Source of the DNA: Galdieria partita
Lineage: Eukaryota > Rhodophyta > Bangiophyceae > Galdieriales > Galdieriaceae
Reading direction: 5' to 3'
Length of the DNA: 64,000 nucleotides
NCBI GenBank assembly: GCA_025991245.1
Contig: BQMJ01000018.1
Location: forward strand, 62,001 to 126,000
Shown piece by piece: positions 53,428-64,000 of the stretch. Below the pieces are notes generated by a model. That model was given only the letters and a program-made list of their open reading frames with translations, ran no database searches and was not told where the DNA came from. The position numbers and the translations under genes were made by a program. How positions within the stretch are numbered: position 1 is the first letter of the stretch; every line of letters begins with the position of its first letter.

Positions 53428-56400
53428 CTAATTTTTCTTTCTCGACCTGCTACTTTGATTATGATTTCTATAGAAGGAAGTTTGCATCAAATTTCGAACC
53501 AACGTAGAAAACACATCATTGTTATCCTTTTGCCAAACAGCTTCTTTGCATTCTCCAGTTTTCACTTCATCTGTTTCCTTCTTACGTCGATACAACTTTG
53601 AAGCATTGGAAATGATAGAATCTTTCACTTGTGGAAACTCAACATGGTTAGTAAGATCTTGATTCAACAAGTGAGTAATCCCACTTTCTGAATTTCTCAT
53701 CGGTTGATTCAGTTTGGCATTGTCTTTCTCGTTAGTCTCTTCTTTCTTCTCGAAAAGTTTCTTTCTATCCTGCGGTTGTGTCACCTCATGAGTTGATTTG
53801 ATTGGACTCGATCTTTCTTGTTTCTTGTTACCGGAAATATGAAATGCTCCAATCGCATGTCCTTCGCTGTCCTTTAAAACGATGCTCGGTTGTTGCATAG
53901 CAGATTGATTGCTTTCTGATAGCTGATGCTTAGACAATGTCGTCTTCCTTTTTAAGAAATTTTTCGAATTCTCAGTTTTGAAATAGGAAGTATTATGCTT
54001 TGTAGCAACTGATTTTTGGATGCTTTCTTGTTCTACTATACCTTCCTTAACTACTTCTTCATCGTTCACTGACCACAGAAAACTATCATCCTCGAAAATA
54101 TCCTTTTCTGTGTTTCCATCCCTTTCAGGCAATTTTTCATAAAACTCTTTGGGAAGTTTGTTGTTCTTTTCCAAAGACAGTTTTCTATTGGACACGGGTA
54201 CGATATCTGAAGCATTCATCGCCAGCATTTGTGCAAAGCGGCTGGATAAAGAACTCTCTGGTGAATGGGCTGACCGAAGTGTCTTGGTAACTATCTTGTC
54301 GCTTGTATTGCCATTTTTCAAGTCATCATCCTTGTTGCCAGCTTCTCCTTGTTTGACTTGTATCCTAGCATCATCACTATCATCATCTTCTTCTTCTTCT
54401 CCGTCTTGATTATCCTCTTCGGCAGGGCTCTAAACAAAGAATCAGCCATCCCATTGGACTGTATATTTGGCAAACATTTTACCTCTTCATCTTCATACAA
54501 ATATTCTGAAAACATGTGAATGGTGGCAACATCAGATGATATGATTCCACCCATGATTTGGTCAAAGTCTACTCCAAGAGTATCAACTTGAAGCTTGCTA
54601 GGCTTGCGTTCCTCATTAGAATGAATAGGATGACTTCCTCCTATTTCCTTGGCTTGGATTTCATTTTCTATTTCCAAATCATGGTCACGAATTCTTTCAA
54701 AACTAGAGAGAACGTCATCATCAATAATTTCGAACAATTCATTCTCGTATTCTTCGAGTAAAGTAGCCAACATATTGCCTAAAGAAATAAGATGACCCAT
54801 GTATCCTTTTCTAACACGATGTTGTTGTTCCTAGAGGTAATGGAAGAAATCATTGGACGCTGAGTGGAACAAAAGTAGTACTAACGGAAACAAAGTTCAA
54901 TTCCCAAGCATCAATGAACCAAGGAAAGAGACGACATTCTAACATCCACAGTTTTTGAGAAACACTCAATTCAGAGTCCGTCTTTTGGAGTGCAAAAGAC
55001 AATACTAAAGACACTTGATGTTGTAAAATATTGCACATGTCACAATCCACAAACAAAGTCAATAACAGTTGAGGAACTTGCAAATTGAAAATCTCAATCA
55101 TTGCATCCTGTATCCAAAGGAGCATAAGCATATACAAAGTAAGTAAAGATACATAAGGAAGCTTACCTTACTACATGTCACCAAACATATCATAAAGAAT
55201 TCGGCAATTTTTAATCTCAGGCCTCCCAAACGAGGTTTTTGTTTCAACTTGTTCTTCTCTCGGTCATTATGACTATTCATCCAAAGAAGACTTGCAAGTT
55301 GACCAAACTTGGGAACAATCTCAGCCTCAACTTCCAAGATCAGCCTCTCATTGTCTTTGGAAAGCTCCCACATCCCCTGTTGGACACATTGAAGTAAAAG
55401 CGCTGCACAATAGCGATCATCAGCATTCCATCTATCATTCTTTGACCCTATCACAAGACTTCCAAGTATCTCATAAATGATGGTCAACGCATTCACGAGT
55501 ACAGGACAATGCCAACTATCATTCAAACAAGCCAAGTTGTTGTTTGCCTCTTCCAATCCATAACTTAACAATGATCCTAGCAACGAAATTTCACAAAGAA
55601 TGTCAATTTCAGGAGGAACTGCTATGTATTCGCGAAACGGAATAGTTCTTAAAGTGATACCAAGGAATACAAAGGCAGCATTGTGAATAGTTTCCTGTCG
55701 TTGCCATTCAGCTAAATGAGACAGAGAAGTGGGAAGAAACTTTTCTGAAAGCTTATGTAAAAGAAAATAATCATTCACATAACAACAATGAAAAGTCATT
55801 TCTGGAACACTTTCTGTGGAACAATCACCTCCTTCTGTAAATGGGACAGGAGGAAGATGCAACTGTAACAAAAAGTTTGCCAATGGATAGAAATGAAGTT
55901 TGTTGAGCAACGAGTCTAATGTCCAGGGATTTCTCTGCACATAGTCTAAGATAGTTTCCTAATGGATTATTGAAAAGCAGAAGAATATGAGATACATTTA
56001 ACAATATAAGCCATGAAGCGATTACCTCATAGAGTTGACAAAATGCCAATGCAATCTTTGCAAAAGTATTTACTGTAGCTGGTTCTACATCCTTGTCAGA
56101 TTTTCTCAAAAAGCTGAAAAACAAGCTCAGCGTATCGTCATTAAGAGCACCAGAACTAGCCAAGGACAAACATTCCATAGATAATATTTCGGAAATCAAT
56201 GACGGAAACTTCAAGTTGTGTACGGTTAGCAAAGTATGACAAAGACTTGAGGAATATCCAACCTTATATTTGAACTTGTTTGAATCGATTTCCATATCTG
56301 AAGGAAACTCTACTGTTTCTATTACCAAACATATCAACACCTAAAGTACAACTCAATTGGAAGAACTGATAGTACACACTATACTTACTTGCACCGTAGC

Positions 56401-56703
56401 AGGTGTCGACAGAAAAGTGACGAGAGTTTCGTTCTCTGCTTTTATTTCTGAAAGTAAGCCATCATAATCCAGCAAATCGACTATTTTTTCAAAGGAGTTC
56501 TGGAATTCCTTCTTTGACAGAATCTTGTTCGCTGTATCATTATTCAAATGATTAAAGTCGTTTTTCTTCCTCCATTTGCCTTTCCCTTTGTTTCTTTTGT
56601 TTTTTGATTTCTTTGTAGCTCCTTGGTTGCTTGAAGTATCCTGACTGTCTGAACTTGATGCACTATCATTGGAAACTTCAGAAGTGTACGAAAGAGAGTC
56701 CAT
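53428..56703 (-). CDS. PPP6R: SAPS-domain regulatory subunit of protein phosphatase 6
   Basis: Six exons (56703-56389, 56340-56026, 55958-55167, 55107-54892, 54830-54483, 54429-53428) all join in phase 0 to 995 residues. After a Ser-rich and Lys-rich start comes the SAPS domain: EKIVDLLDYDGLLSEIKAEN, LVTFLSTPATVQV, VRYS-like helical repeats with NPWTLDSLLNKLHF, ALLLQCVQQGMWELSKDN and HRVRKGYMGHLISLGNMLAT (family RKGYMGHLTRIAN). The rest is acidic and disordered (EEDNQDGEEEEDDDSDDA). SAPS subunits bind PP6/Sit4 catalytic subunits and guide them in cell-cycle and DNA-damage control. The 53.4-54.8 kb part could be mistaken for a separate disordered protein, but the joint at 54892/54830 links it. 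Confidence 0.9.
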
Positions 56704-57465
56704 TGAAGACACAATCTTTCTTCCAATACGATATAAAAAGCATGGACAGCTAAAAGACGAGACACCGAATTTCTTTGGAGGGAACGCCCAACAGCAATTG
56801 CTGTCTATTAGCTCTTTATTTCTATGGCTGAGCGCGTTGTTTGGAATGTCCCTGATTCAAATATTCACTTTGCTGGATTGATATGATCGTTGTTTCAGAC
56901 CTATTTAGAACAATTTGAAGCACTTTTCATTACAAGTGAAATACTTTGGGTTTATTGTCCGAATTGTTTATTCGATTGACGGTCTCCACATATACGAAAA
57001 ACGTCTGTATTGGATAATGGGTCCAAGGGTGTCACGTGAAGAAATCTATCAGAGTTTTAACCTCAGGTCCTTGCCTTTAAGCTTCACAAGTCACTTGAGT
57101 CTTTTCTGCACAAGGTTATGTGAACAGGTCCATTGTGGAATTGGTTTATATCCGTAAGCTAACAGCACATAAGTTAAGCTCGTGCGACTCTTATTAGAGT
57201 GTCTTGGAACAAGTCCAAAAATACCAATCCAGGCTTCAGCCTTGACTCCTCGACAGCAGCACGAGTTGACTTGTTTCTTCTCTTCTTTCTTAATACTCAA
57301 AGTCAAGTAGTCTTATAAACTTTGAAAACTTGTTTCTTTCTTATATCTTGACAGCATACTTAACGTCCAAGAAAACCCTCTTCAGTCAGCATCCGCCCGT
57401 CGATCATCATTTGATGACGAATTGTGCCATTCAGCAAAAGGCGTTGTTCTGGATTGACTAGAAGA
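56704..57465. other. Divergent region with an unassigned plus-strand frame
   Basis: Between the SAPS gene (minus) and LETM1 (plus). An ATG frame at 56824 (MAERVVWNVPDSNIHFAGLI) meets a TGA at 56884 and continues open to 56976 with YLEQFEALFITSEILWVYC. A 3' splice signal GTTGTTTCAG ends at 56900 (upstream of ACCTAT). The plus frame 56915-57157 is also open. A small spliced gene may exist here but I cannot establish its structure or family. Confidence 0.3.
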
Positions 57466-60295
57466 ATGAATGTTTACAAACATTTTCACCAACTAAGACC
57501 AGTAGACCTTTTGATCTTGTTGGGTAGGAAATTGCTACATGAGGAGGCATGTTCTAGTAGCACCTGCGATTCTGTTTCAAAGATACTTCAGGACAAGAGC
57601 CATATTCAAGGACGGCTTTTGGATCAACCAGTCAAGTTCTTACAAACGGGATATTTTACAGAACGACATCGAAGAAGCTATTGTTCGAAGACTGTATTAG
57701 GGAACGCTTCAAGGTTGAACACCGGACTAACGGAGACTTTGAAAATGGAAAAACAAGCAAAAGTGGATGTTTTCGAACTGAAAGAGCTTTGGCGAAGAAG
57801 AATTTCCGACGGTGTCGTAAAACAGCAAAGAAATCTTTCTCGTCAACATTTCCGAGATAAGCGAGTTGTTTCCCGTTTTGTTGTCGATTGCAGGAGAACG
57901 TTCGTTTCGTATCCACAAGGCCAGTCTTGGATTCAAAAACTTAAAGTATGTCTGAAAAGCTTCAACTTGCTTCCTTTTCAATTTCTTTTTGTAGGAAAGT
58001 CTGCAGCGTTTGGCGACTTCAGTGGCTAACTATATTCGAAAGTTGCCCAAGTTGCTATGGAATGCAACGAAGGAAGGTTTGATGTTTGTAGCCAAAAACT
58101 TGTGGGCAGTAAGTATGTTTTGCTTGGTAAAAAATGGAAAGGCTGAATGCCGCTTCGTAGGCTGTCAAGAATCCTAAGCTTGTCGCTGAGTGGTATAAAA
58201 CGGCACGAGAATGGACCGTCGATTTTGTCAAACATTTTTGGACAGGTTGCAAGTTATTGGCTGTAAGTATAAGTATTTTTGGTTTGTTCTTTGTCTCTAA
58301 TCAGAATCGTCCAATTAGGCAGATGTGCGAGTGAGCTATGGAATTTTGAAGAGAGCCACTCAAGGAAAGCCCTTGAGTCGACGTGAAAGGAACCTTTTGG
58401 TAGGAACAGGAGCGGATTTGGCTAGATTGATCCCCTTTTCATTCTTCGTTATCGTTCCCTTTATGGAGTTTGCACTACCATTTGCTTTAAAAGTATGAAA
58501 ATTTTCTAGTTGATCGATATGTCGTTTCTAAAGTTGATTCTTTGTAGCTATTTCCGAATATGATTCCTAGTCAATTTCAAGACAGAATGAAAAAAGAAGA
58601 AGAGCTAAAGAAACAACTCAAGGTAAGGTGTTTTGGAAAACTGAAAGAATACATTCTTTACAGTTGAAATGTGTAGCTTCGCCTCGAGTTGGCAAGATAT
58701 TTGCAAGATGTTGTGGAAGAAAAAGCCAAAAAGATAAAATCATCTTCAGAGAAAGATTCTGTGAGTATTTTCTAGATTGAGTACCAGAAAGGGAAAACTG
58801 ATATATATGTATATATATATATTGATAGGAAATACGAAACGAGGCAGAAGAATTGACTCGTTTTCTTCAACAGATTCGTTCGGGGAATAGTGTTGAAAGA
58901 CATGCAGTATTGCACTTTTCTCGCTTATTTTCGGATGAAATCACTTTAGAAGGTTTAGTTCGGTAAGTTTTTTTTAGAAGAACAATTGAATATATCAACA
59001 ATGGATAGACCTCAGCTTGTAGCCATGTGTCGTTATATGGGCATCAGTCCACAAGGAAGTGATAACTTTCTTCGCTATCGATTGCGTGCTCGTTTAAATA
59101 GTATTAAGAATGATGATATGCAAATCATGTGGGAAGTGAGTGTGTTTGTAGATTATTGAGAGTCTTTTGACGTGTGGTGGTGCATAGGGCGGAGTATCTT
59201 CCTTGACTGATGAAGAAGTTGTTAAAGCTTGTCGAGACCGTGGAATTCGTACAGCGGGAGTTTCTGTGCGACGGTTGAGGCAGCAACTTGAGGAATGGTT
59301 AGAATTGTCTCAAAATAAGGAGGTGCCATCCTCACTCATGATTCTTTCTCGTGCATTCTTTTATACCGAAGTTCCAGAGGAAGCATTGAAAGAGACTCTT
59401 TCGAGTATGCCAGACAATGTATTGGATGACATACGGTATACTGTTTCAAGTAGTAGTGAGAAGCATGAGATGACTAGTGAAGAACGTTTGGCTGAAGTTC
59501 GTCGTCAAGAGCAATTACTAAAGATAGAAAGAGAGAGGGAAGCTCGAATGGATACGGAGAAGAAGAAGCAGGCTACGACCACTAGTATAACTGAAGCTGC
59601 TGCTGCGGTTGCTGCAGTTAAAGAGGAAGCACGAAAGGCTGCAGAGTCTGCCAAAGCTGTAGCAGATCGTGCTTCTCAAGTATTCCAAGTTGCGGAAGAT
59701 GTAACAGAGCGTATGGCTGGTACTGAAACATCCCAATCAACGTCAAGTGCTGCATCATCCAAACCAGAGGTTGCCCAAGATCAGCACGAGTTGGAACATA
59801 AAGAGTCACTTTTGGCTTCGTTAGCCAGGTCGTTTGAAGATTTGATTCATGCTTCAGCAGTGGAAGATGAGAGACTTGAGTTGGAACAAATCAAAGCTGA
59901 ATTGAGAGAAGCGGAAGCAAAATTAAGCAGTGCTTTGGATGACAAGTCTGGAGAGCTATCTTCTCCTGAAGTGAAACGTTTGAAGACATTTATTTCCAAA
60001 CTAGAGAAACAGTTGGAAAGTGCAGATGAGAAGCTTGGAATCAAGTTAAAACTGTTGGATTTGGACAATGATGGTGTTATGGATATTTCAGAGGTTTGTC
60101 AGCACAATTGTGAAGCATATTTTTGCTCATCTAGTTTAGGTAAAGGAAGCTTGTAGACATTTAGCTACGAACTTTCCCGAAGACATTATAGAAGAGGCAA
60201 TAACTCGTTTAGATAAAGACGGTGATGGGAAAATCAACAGGGACGATATAAAGAGATTGGTTAGAGAAACCACTCATATCGGTTCCCAGTCCTAA
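57466..60295 (+). CDS. LETM1: LETM1-family mitochondrial inner-membrane cation exchanger
   Basis: LETM1 maintains K+/H+ (and possibly Ca2+) exchange in mitochondria. About eleven exons with ~50-nt introns. The leader MNVYKHFHQLRPVDLLILLG is a typical presequence. The core reads QGKPLSRRERNLLVGTGADL, then the single membrane span LIPFSFFVIVPFMEFALPFA, KLFPNMIPSQFQDRMKKEEE, LRLELARYLQDVVEEKA, FSRLFSDEITLEGLVRPQL, CRYMGISPQGSDNFLRYRL and RTAGVSVRRLRQQLEEWLEL, all close to human LETM1. A long coiled coil rich in Ala, Glu and Lys follows. Two EF-hands end the protein: DLDNDGVMDISE and DKDGDGKINRDD (human keeps one clear hand). The start is the first ATG in frame. Confidence 0.94.
58801..58822. repeat. 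(AT)n microsatellite in a LETM1 intron
   Basis: Alternating AT of about 22 bp just before the acceptor of a LETM1 intron (exon resumes with GAAATACGAAACGAG). It is likely length-variable among strains. Confidence 0.7.
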
Positions 60296-60846
60296 GATAA
60301 TTCTTTCCTTTTTGGATAAGAACATCTGCTTTTTGTTGTATTTGACTGTAGCTATGTGTAGTCTGAGGACACTTTTGCCTGATTGCATAAGAATACGATT
60401 GCAATGAAAGTACAGATATATATTATATTCATAGTTGGGTTTTTTTGGAAAATGAATTTTTCATTTTGTTCCTCCAAAAATGAGAGCAACAGAATGGAGT
60501 TTATGAAAAAGGCATTGTTCATATATCAAATATGGATGTGCTTGTTATGATGGCTGAGATATCACAATATCAAAAGAAGAACATAAGGATATATATTCTT
60601 CCAATGGAATAGAAGCACTGGATTGTCTTTGTTGTAAAAATGTTTTCTCATTGTTGTTATATACATTCGATAACGCGACTAGTTGATGAATAAAATAGAT
60701 GTGCTTTACATGGATTGCACAATATCTACAAAGATATTTCACAACTGCATATACTATTGAAAAGTCAATCATTCCAACAAACTACAAAATTCTTTGCAAA
60801 CATAAAATTACGTATCTATCAACAATATATACATACAAATCATACT
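60296..60846. other. Intergenic, convergent 3' ends
   Basis: AT-rich spacer between the ends of LETM1 and the CX9C protein gene. It contains several ATATAT tracts (60415-60425, 60590-60597). No exon or RNA structure was supported. Confidence 0.5.
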
Positions 60847-61425
60847 TTATGCTTTTCTGCTCTTCCAACTACTCCTTACAGTTCTAAGAGTCTCCTGTAC
60901 ATATTCCCATTCCTTCTCCATATGTCGGTACATCTTCCTTCCAAATCTTTCGGTTCTTCTTATGTACCTCCCATCAAGCATAACTGTTAAAAGTCTTCTA
61001 CCATTGTTCCAATAGCTTTTCCAAAAGTCTATCAACGGCAAACCATCGTTCATAGGCTCATATGTACCCCAACGTTGCTGATAACTGGAATGGCTTTTGG
61101 TCTTGGGCTCTATTGGCTTCTGTTTGCTTGGTTCCTCTTTCTTTTCTTGTTTATTATTATCTTCTTCTTGTTTTCTCAATTCCGTTGGTTCATTAACTAT
61201 CGTTCCAAAGTTATCGTAATGCTTCAACGTAACTTTTCTCTTTCGGTTATTTGCGTCTGTGGGGTGATTCCTTTTTTCCCACCTGAGCCGAAAGCTACGC
61301 TGTTCACACCGAATATAAGCTTTTAGTTGCGAAGAGCACCCGACTTGCTTTTCTACACATTCTGAGAAAGTTTTCAACAGCGTTCCACAGTCCTTGGAGT
61401 TGTTGTTAGGAATGGCAGTGGACAT
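60847..61425 (-). CDS. Twin CX9C (CHCH) protein with long basic tail
   Basis: An intronless frame of 192 residues. Residues 13-45 hold two CX9C motifs, C-GTLLKTFSE-C and C-SSQLKAYIR-C, which form a helical hairpin closed by disulfides and are imported into the mitochondrial intermembrane space by MIA40. The rest is unusual for the family: a Lys/Glu/Gln-rich linker (RKQEEDNNKQEKKEEPSKQK) and a C-terminal piece with WKSYWNNGRRLLTVMLDGRY and RRTERFGRKMYRHMEKEWEY. No membrane span is visible. It may be an assembly factor or a respiratory subunit specific to this lineage. No named family is recognised beyond CHCH. Confidence 0.75.
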   Translation of the reverse strand: MSTAIPNNNSKDCGTLLKTFSECVEKQVGCSSQLKAYIRCEQRSFRLRWEKRNHPTDANNRKRKVTLKHYDNFGTIVNEPTELRKQEEDNNKQEKKEEPSKQKPIEPKTKSHSSYQQRWGTYEPMNDGLPLIDFWKSYWNNGRRLLTVMLDGRYIRRTERFGRKMYRHMEKEWEYVQETLRTVRSSWKSRKA

Positions 61426-61567
61426 GAAAAAGAAATCTCAAACAGAAATGATATCGATCTTCAACACATTGCATTTATCGATGATATTTCTACTTTGCTC
61501 GTTGATGAGCCATCACAACAATCAAAAAAAGTGACAGCGGAACGTTCCTAAAGTGTTTTCTATAATA

Positions 61568-62562
61568 CTATACAAACAAAACAAACGAGTCGTTTACCAC
61601 TGTAGCAATTCGAACAGCTACCGGAGATAAGTACTCACAAACCATTTGAACTTGTTCCCATATCAAAGGACGATCCAAAAAGGAACAAACTATACAATAG
61701 AATAACGGATTCCTCTATTTTCAACGCCTCGTAAACCCATCCTATGCCATACTACATAACTTACCACATCATGCCGTTTCCAAGTACCAGGTTTCCAGAC
61801 ACTAAAGCTAACAGAGCAGACAAGTTGTTCGCAATGGGATTTTCGAACAACAAACCCTAATCTCCGAAGATGTGCATAAACCAAAAAGCTGAAAAATTCA
61901 AACCATACAACTATTTTCCTAAAGCCACACCAACCTATTCCAATCGATTCCAGCTTCTACAGCCAATTGATATGCGAATTGTACGGAAGCTCTTATTCCA
62001 TTGACTTGTAACTCAAGTACTCCTATATCCACCAAGAACAACTGATAATATTGCATAATTGGTTTCCAATGAGAGACTGATAGTCTCTTTCAGTCTTCAT
62101 AGGCTATCTTACCACTTCCAAAGGATCCAAATATTGTTTCGAAGCCTCAAAATAACCAACTGTTTGAAATATTTTGCCCTTCCATAACAAATTGATTAGT
62201 CAACTCCATCATATTCTTATCACAACACACCTTGGGAACTTTTACGATAGCCTCACGTCTATCTACATCCCTAAGTACTACTTGTAGGTTGAAACATAAC
62301 AAACGAATAAACAATCCCATACCAAACCGCAATGGCCCAGTTTCTTCTTTGTATACGTTTTTCTGTGAATAAAGTAGAAAACAACTTTCGACGTCGTCTT
62401 CAACAATCGAATAATACATAAATATATATCACTTTTGTTCTCTAATCATATATATACTTACTTTTCAATCCTTTTCTTTTGATTCGTAGTAGTATTTCCA
62501 GGTTCGGAGAGTTGTTCCTTTTTTCCTCTTCTTGGAAGAACTCTTCTTTTATGACTAGCCAT
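61568..62562 (-). CDS. TSEN54: tRNA-splicing endonuclease subunit Sen54
   Basis: Sen54 is a structural subunit of the heterotetrameric endonuclease that cuts introns from pre-tRNA. The start MASHKRRVLPRRGKKEQL resembles the family start. After introns come EAIVKVPK joined to GKIFQTVGYFEASKQYLDPL (human GKFWQTMGFSEQGRQRLHP), VDIGVLELQVNGIRASVQFA with YQLAVEAGIDWN, and the C-terminal VYAHLRRLGFVVRKSH (human VFSHLKRLGYVVRRF). The frame ends LSPVAVRIATVVNDSFVLFV before TAG at 61570-61568. At least five exons; the joint before FLDRPLIWEQVQM is not settled. It is divergent from the MATE gene, 82 bp between start codons. The window also holds a tRNA with two displaced introns, a likely substrate. 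Confidence 0.88.
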
Positions 62563-62644
62563 TACACACATGAACTCTGAACCATTTAGGAGTGTACCTC
62601 GAGATATTACAAAGTATTGGACTTTTGTGGATTGAGTGGATGGA

Positions 62645-64000
62645 ATGTTTCTTCTTCCAGTTGGCAACCATGCGTTTCACTGGATCCAAAGAAAGAAAAG
62701 TGTATTCACAACTGTTGTTTGCCAACCGAAATATTTCGTCCACAGTATCCACTCTAGGACTCCAAGTATCCTTATGTGTAGGCTTCCAAAGGAAAACAAG
62801 GAAAACAATAGAATCAGTCTGTTTTCTAAAGTACTTGGCGAAACTCAAAGCAACCTGAATGGAACTTTTAAACCTTTTTTGTATGGTCAACAGTATGATT
62901 CCATCATTTGGTCTGTGGCAGTTCCTTCATATGCTTCGATGCTATTAGACCCGCTATCAGCTCTAGTAGATACAATCTACGTAGGTAGATTGGGTAGTGT
63001 TCCTTTGGGAGGTGTAGGTTTAAGTAATACGATATTGGGCTATTTTACTTTTTTGTTCTTTTTCCTTGTCATTACAACTACTTCTTCTGTAGCCACTGCA
63101 GCTGCTGAAAGTGACAAGAATGAAATATCCAAAATCATATGTCACTCCATTTGGATAGCTCTGGTATTGGGAACAATAGTTTCCATACTGATTATATTCT
63201 ATGCTCCTCATATTCTACATAAAGTAGGAGCAGCTCCAGCTATGATTCCTTCTGCAGCCTCTTATTTAAGAGTGAGAGCAGCTGCTGCTCCTATCATTTT
63301 GATATTTTATGTATTATCTGGTGCTTTTCGAGGATTACAAGACCTAAGAAAATCAGTATATGCTTCTATGGTTTCCAACCTGATTAACCTTTGTTTGGAT
63401 CCTATTTTCATGTTTTCTATGCAACTTGGAGTGACAGGAGCTGCATTGGCAACTGCACTATCTCAAGCAGCTTCTACAAGTAAGAATACGTTGGCTGTAA
63501 ATAGAAAATGATGTTGAAATACATTTCTTGGACATTCTTTTAGGTGTGTTATTCTATTTTCTTGTCCAACAAGGCCATTTAAAGCTTTCTCATTTCTTTC
63601 CACTTCCCAGTCGTCATGAAATCATAGCCATTATGAGACCAGGATTATCCATTTCTATGAGAAGTATCTTTGATCGTTCATCGTTTGCTCTTGCAACTTC
63701 CAAAGGAGCAAGTTTGGGTATTCATGAAGCAGCTTCTATGGAAATTGTAAAGCAAATATGGATCGTTGTGGGTACTAGTTGGTGGCCATTAAGTGTTGCT
63801 GCACAAAGGTAAGTTTTTATCATTCTTCTCTGAAACCTGATGGATGAACGATATGATGCTATGGTTAGTCTTATTGCCAATTATTGGGTGGCACGTGATG
63901 GAAAACAACAACATATGAAAGTATTGTCTTATAGAATATTGCAATGGGGTCTCCGTATTGGTATAACAGTAGCGTTGGTCGTTGCTTTATCTTGTCGCTT
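62645..64000 (+). CDS. MATE-family efflux transporter, partial at window edge
   Basis: Starts at ATG 62645 and runs off the right edge. A ~80-residue leader (MFLLPVGNHAFHWIQRKKSV) without acidic residues looks like a plastid signal. The membrane part begins SIIWSVAVPSYASMLLDPLS, then ALVDTIYVGRLGSVPLGGVG (the MATE D...G.L.....A element), AAASYL-like VRAAAAPIILIFYVLSGAFR, GLQDLRKSVYASMVSNLINL, LDPIFMFSMQLGVTGAALAT. Exon 2 continues LGIHEAASMEIVKQIWIV and exon 3 SLIANYWVARDGKQQ. This is the DinF/EDS5-like branch common in plastids. Introns of about 50 nt at 63480 and 63809. Substrate unknown; Na+ or H+ antiport is usual for the family. Confidence 0.88.

Noticed and set aside
53428-54800. A separate disordered acidic protein starting at MGHLISLGNM
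   Set aside because: KGYMGHL is part of the SAPS domain, and the exon joint 54892/54830 puts it in frame with the upstream exons, so it is the C-terminal half of the PP6 subunit.
1-64000. Retroelements, virus-like elements, CRISPR arrays or rRNA
   Set aside because: No reverse transcriptase, integrase or capsid-like frames, long terminal repeats, spaced direct repeats, or rRNA-like stretches were recognised on either strand.

Overview
The window looks like nuclear DNA of a unicellular red alga of the Cyanidiales, most likely Galdieria. This is an inference from several features. Genes are dense and AT-rich. Nearly every multi-exon gene has GT-A(C)G introns of about 45-60 nt. Plastid-linked genes sit among ordinary eukaryotic ones (Tic22 domains, a cyanobacterial LdpA homologue, a bacterial-type RF2, a chloroplast-like thioredoxin). 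One tRNA gene has introns at non-canonical sites, as is known for Cyanidioschyzon. No rRNA, CRISPR array, retroelement or virus-like element was seen.

Layout. 0-2.8 kb: an XLF/NHEJ1 homologue, mitochondrial L15 and an FHIT-like gene, each with a small reading-frame break. 3.2-9 kb: PDCD5, PEX16, a TPR-Tic22 fusion, a LYR-motif protein and small membrane ORFs. 9-25 kb: an ATRX-like SNF2 ATPase, the PP2A B55 subunit, COX17, MtnA, dolichyl-diphosphatase, a SERCA calcium pump and a SPINDLY-type O-glycosyltransferase. 25-38 kb: an unknown four-exon gene, a 2,479-residue GTPase/Cys-rich/vWA protein, a CLN7-like transporter and a secreted Tyr/Cys repeat protein. 38-51 kb: ALG10, RF2, an NT-C2 coiled-coil protein, tRNA-Pro, LdpA, a Cof-type HAD phosphatase, an NmrA-like protein and an EF-hand kinase. 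51-64 kb: a DESI2-like protease, a Tim17/22/23-family protein, thioredoxin, a PP6 SAPS subunit, LETM1, a twin-CX9C protein, TSEN54 and a MATE transporter cut by the window edge.

Functional themes. Several genes serve mitochondrial biogenesis (MRPL15, LYR protein, COX17, TIM family, LETM1, CX9C). Two serve the dolichol/N-glycan pathway (DOLPP1, ALG10). Two are phosphatase subunits (B55, SAPS). Others act in plastid import, translation or redox (TPR-Tic22, RF2, LdpA, thioredoxin). The tRNA with two displaced introns and the TSEN54 splicing-endonuclease subunit lie in the same window. The items I rate highest are that tRNA, the 14-residue cysteine-ladder protein, the XLF homologue with a Ku-binding tail, the TPR-Tic22 fusion and the giant GTPase-vWA protein. 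Exon joints were inferred by eye from phase and splice signals. Where all phases agree I say so.
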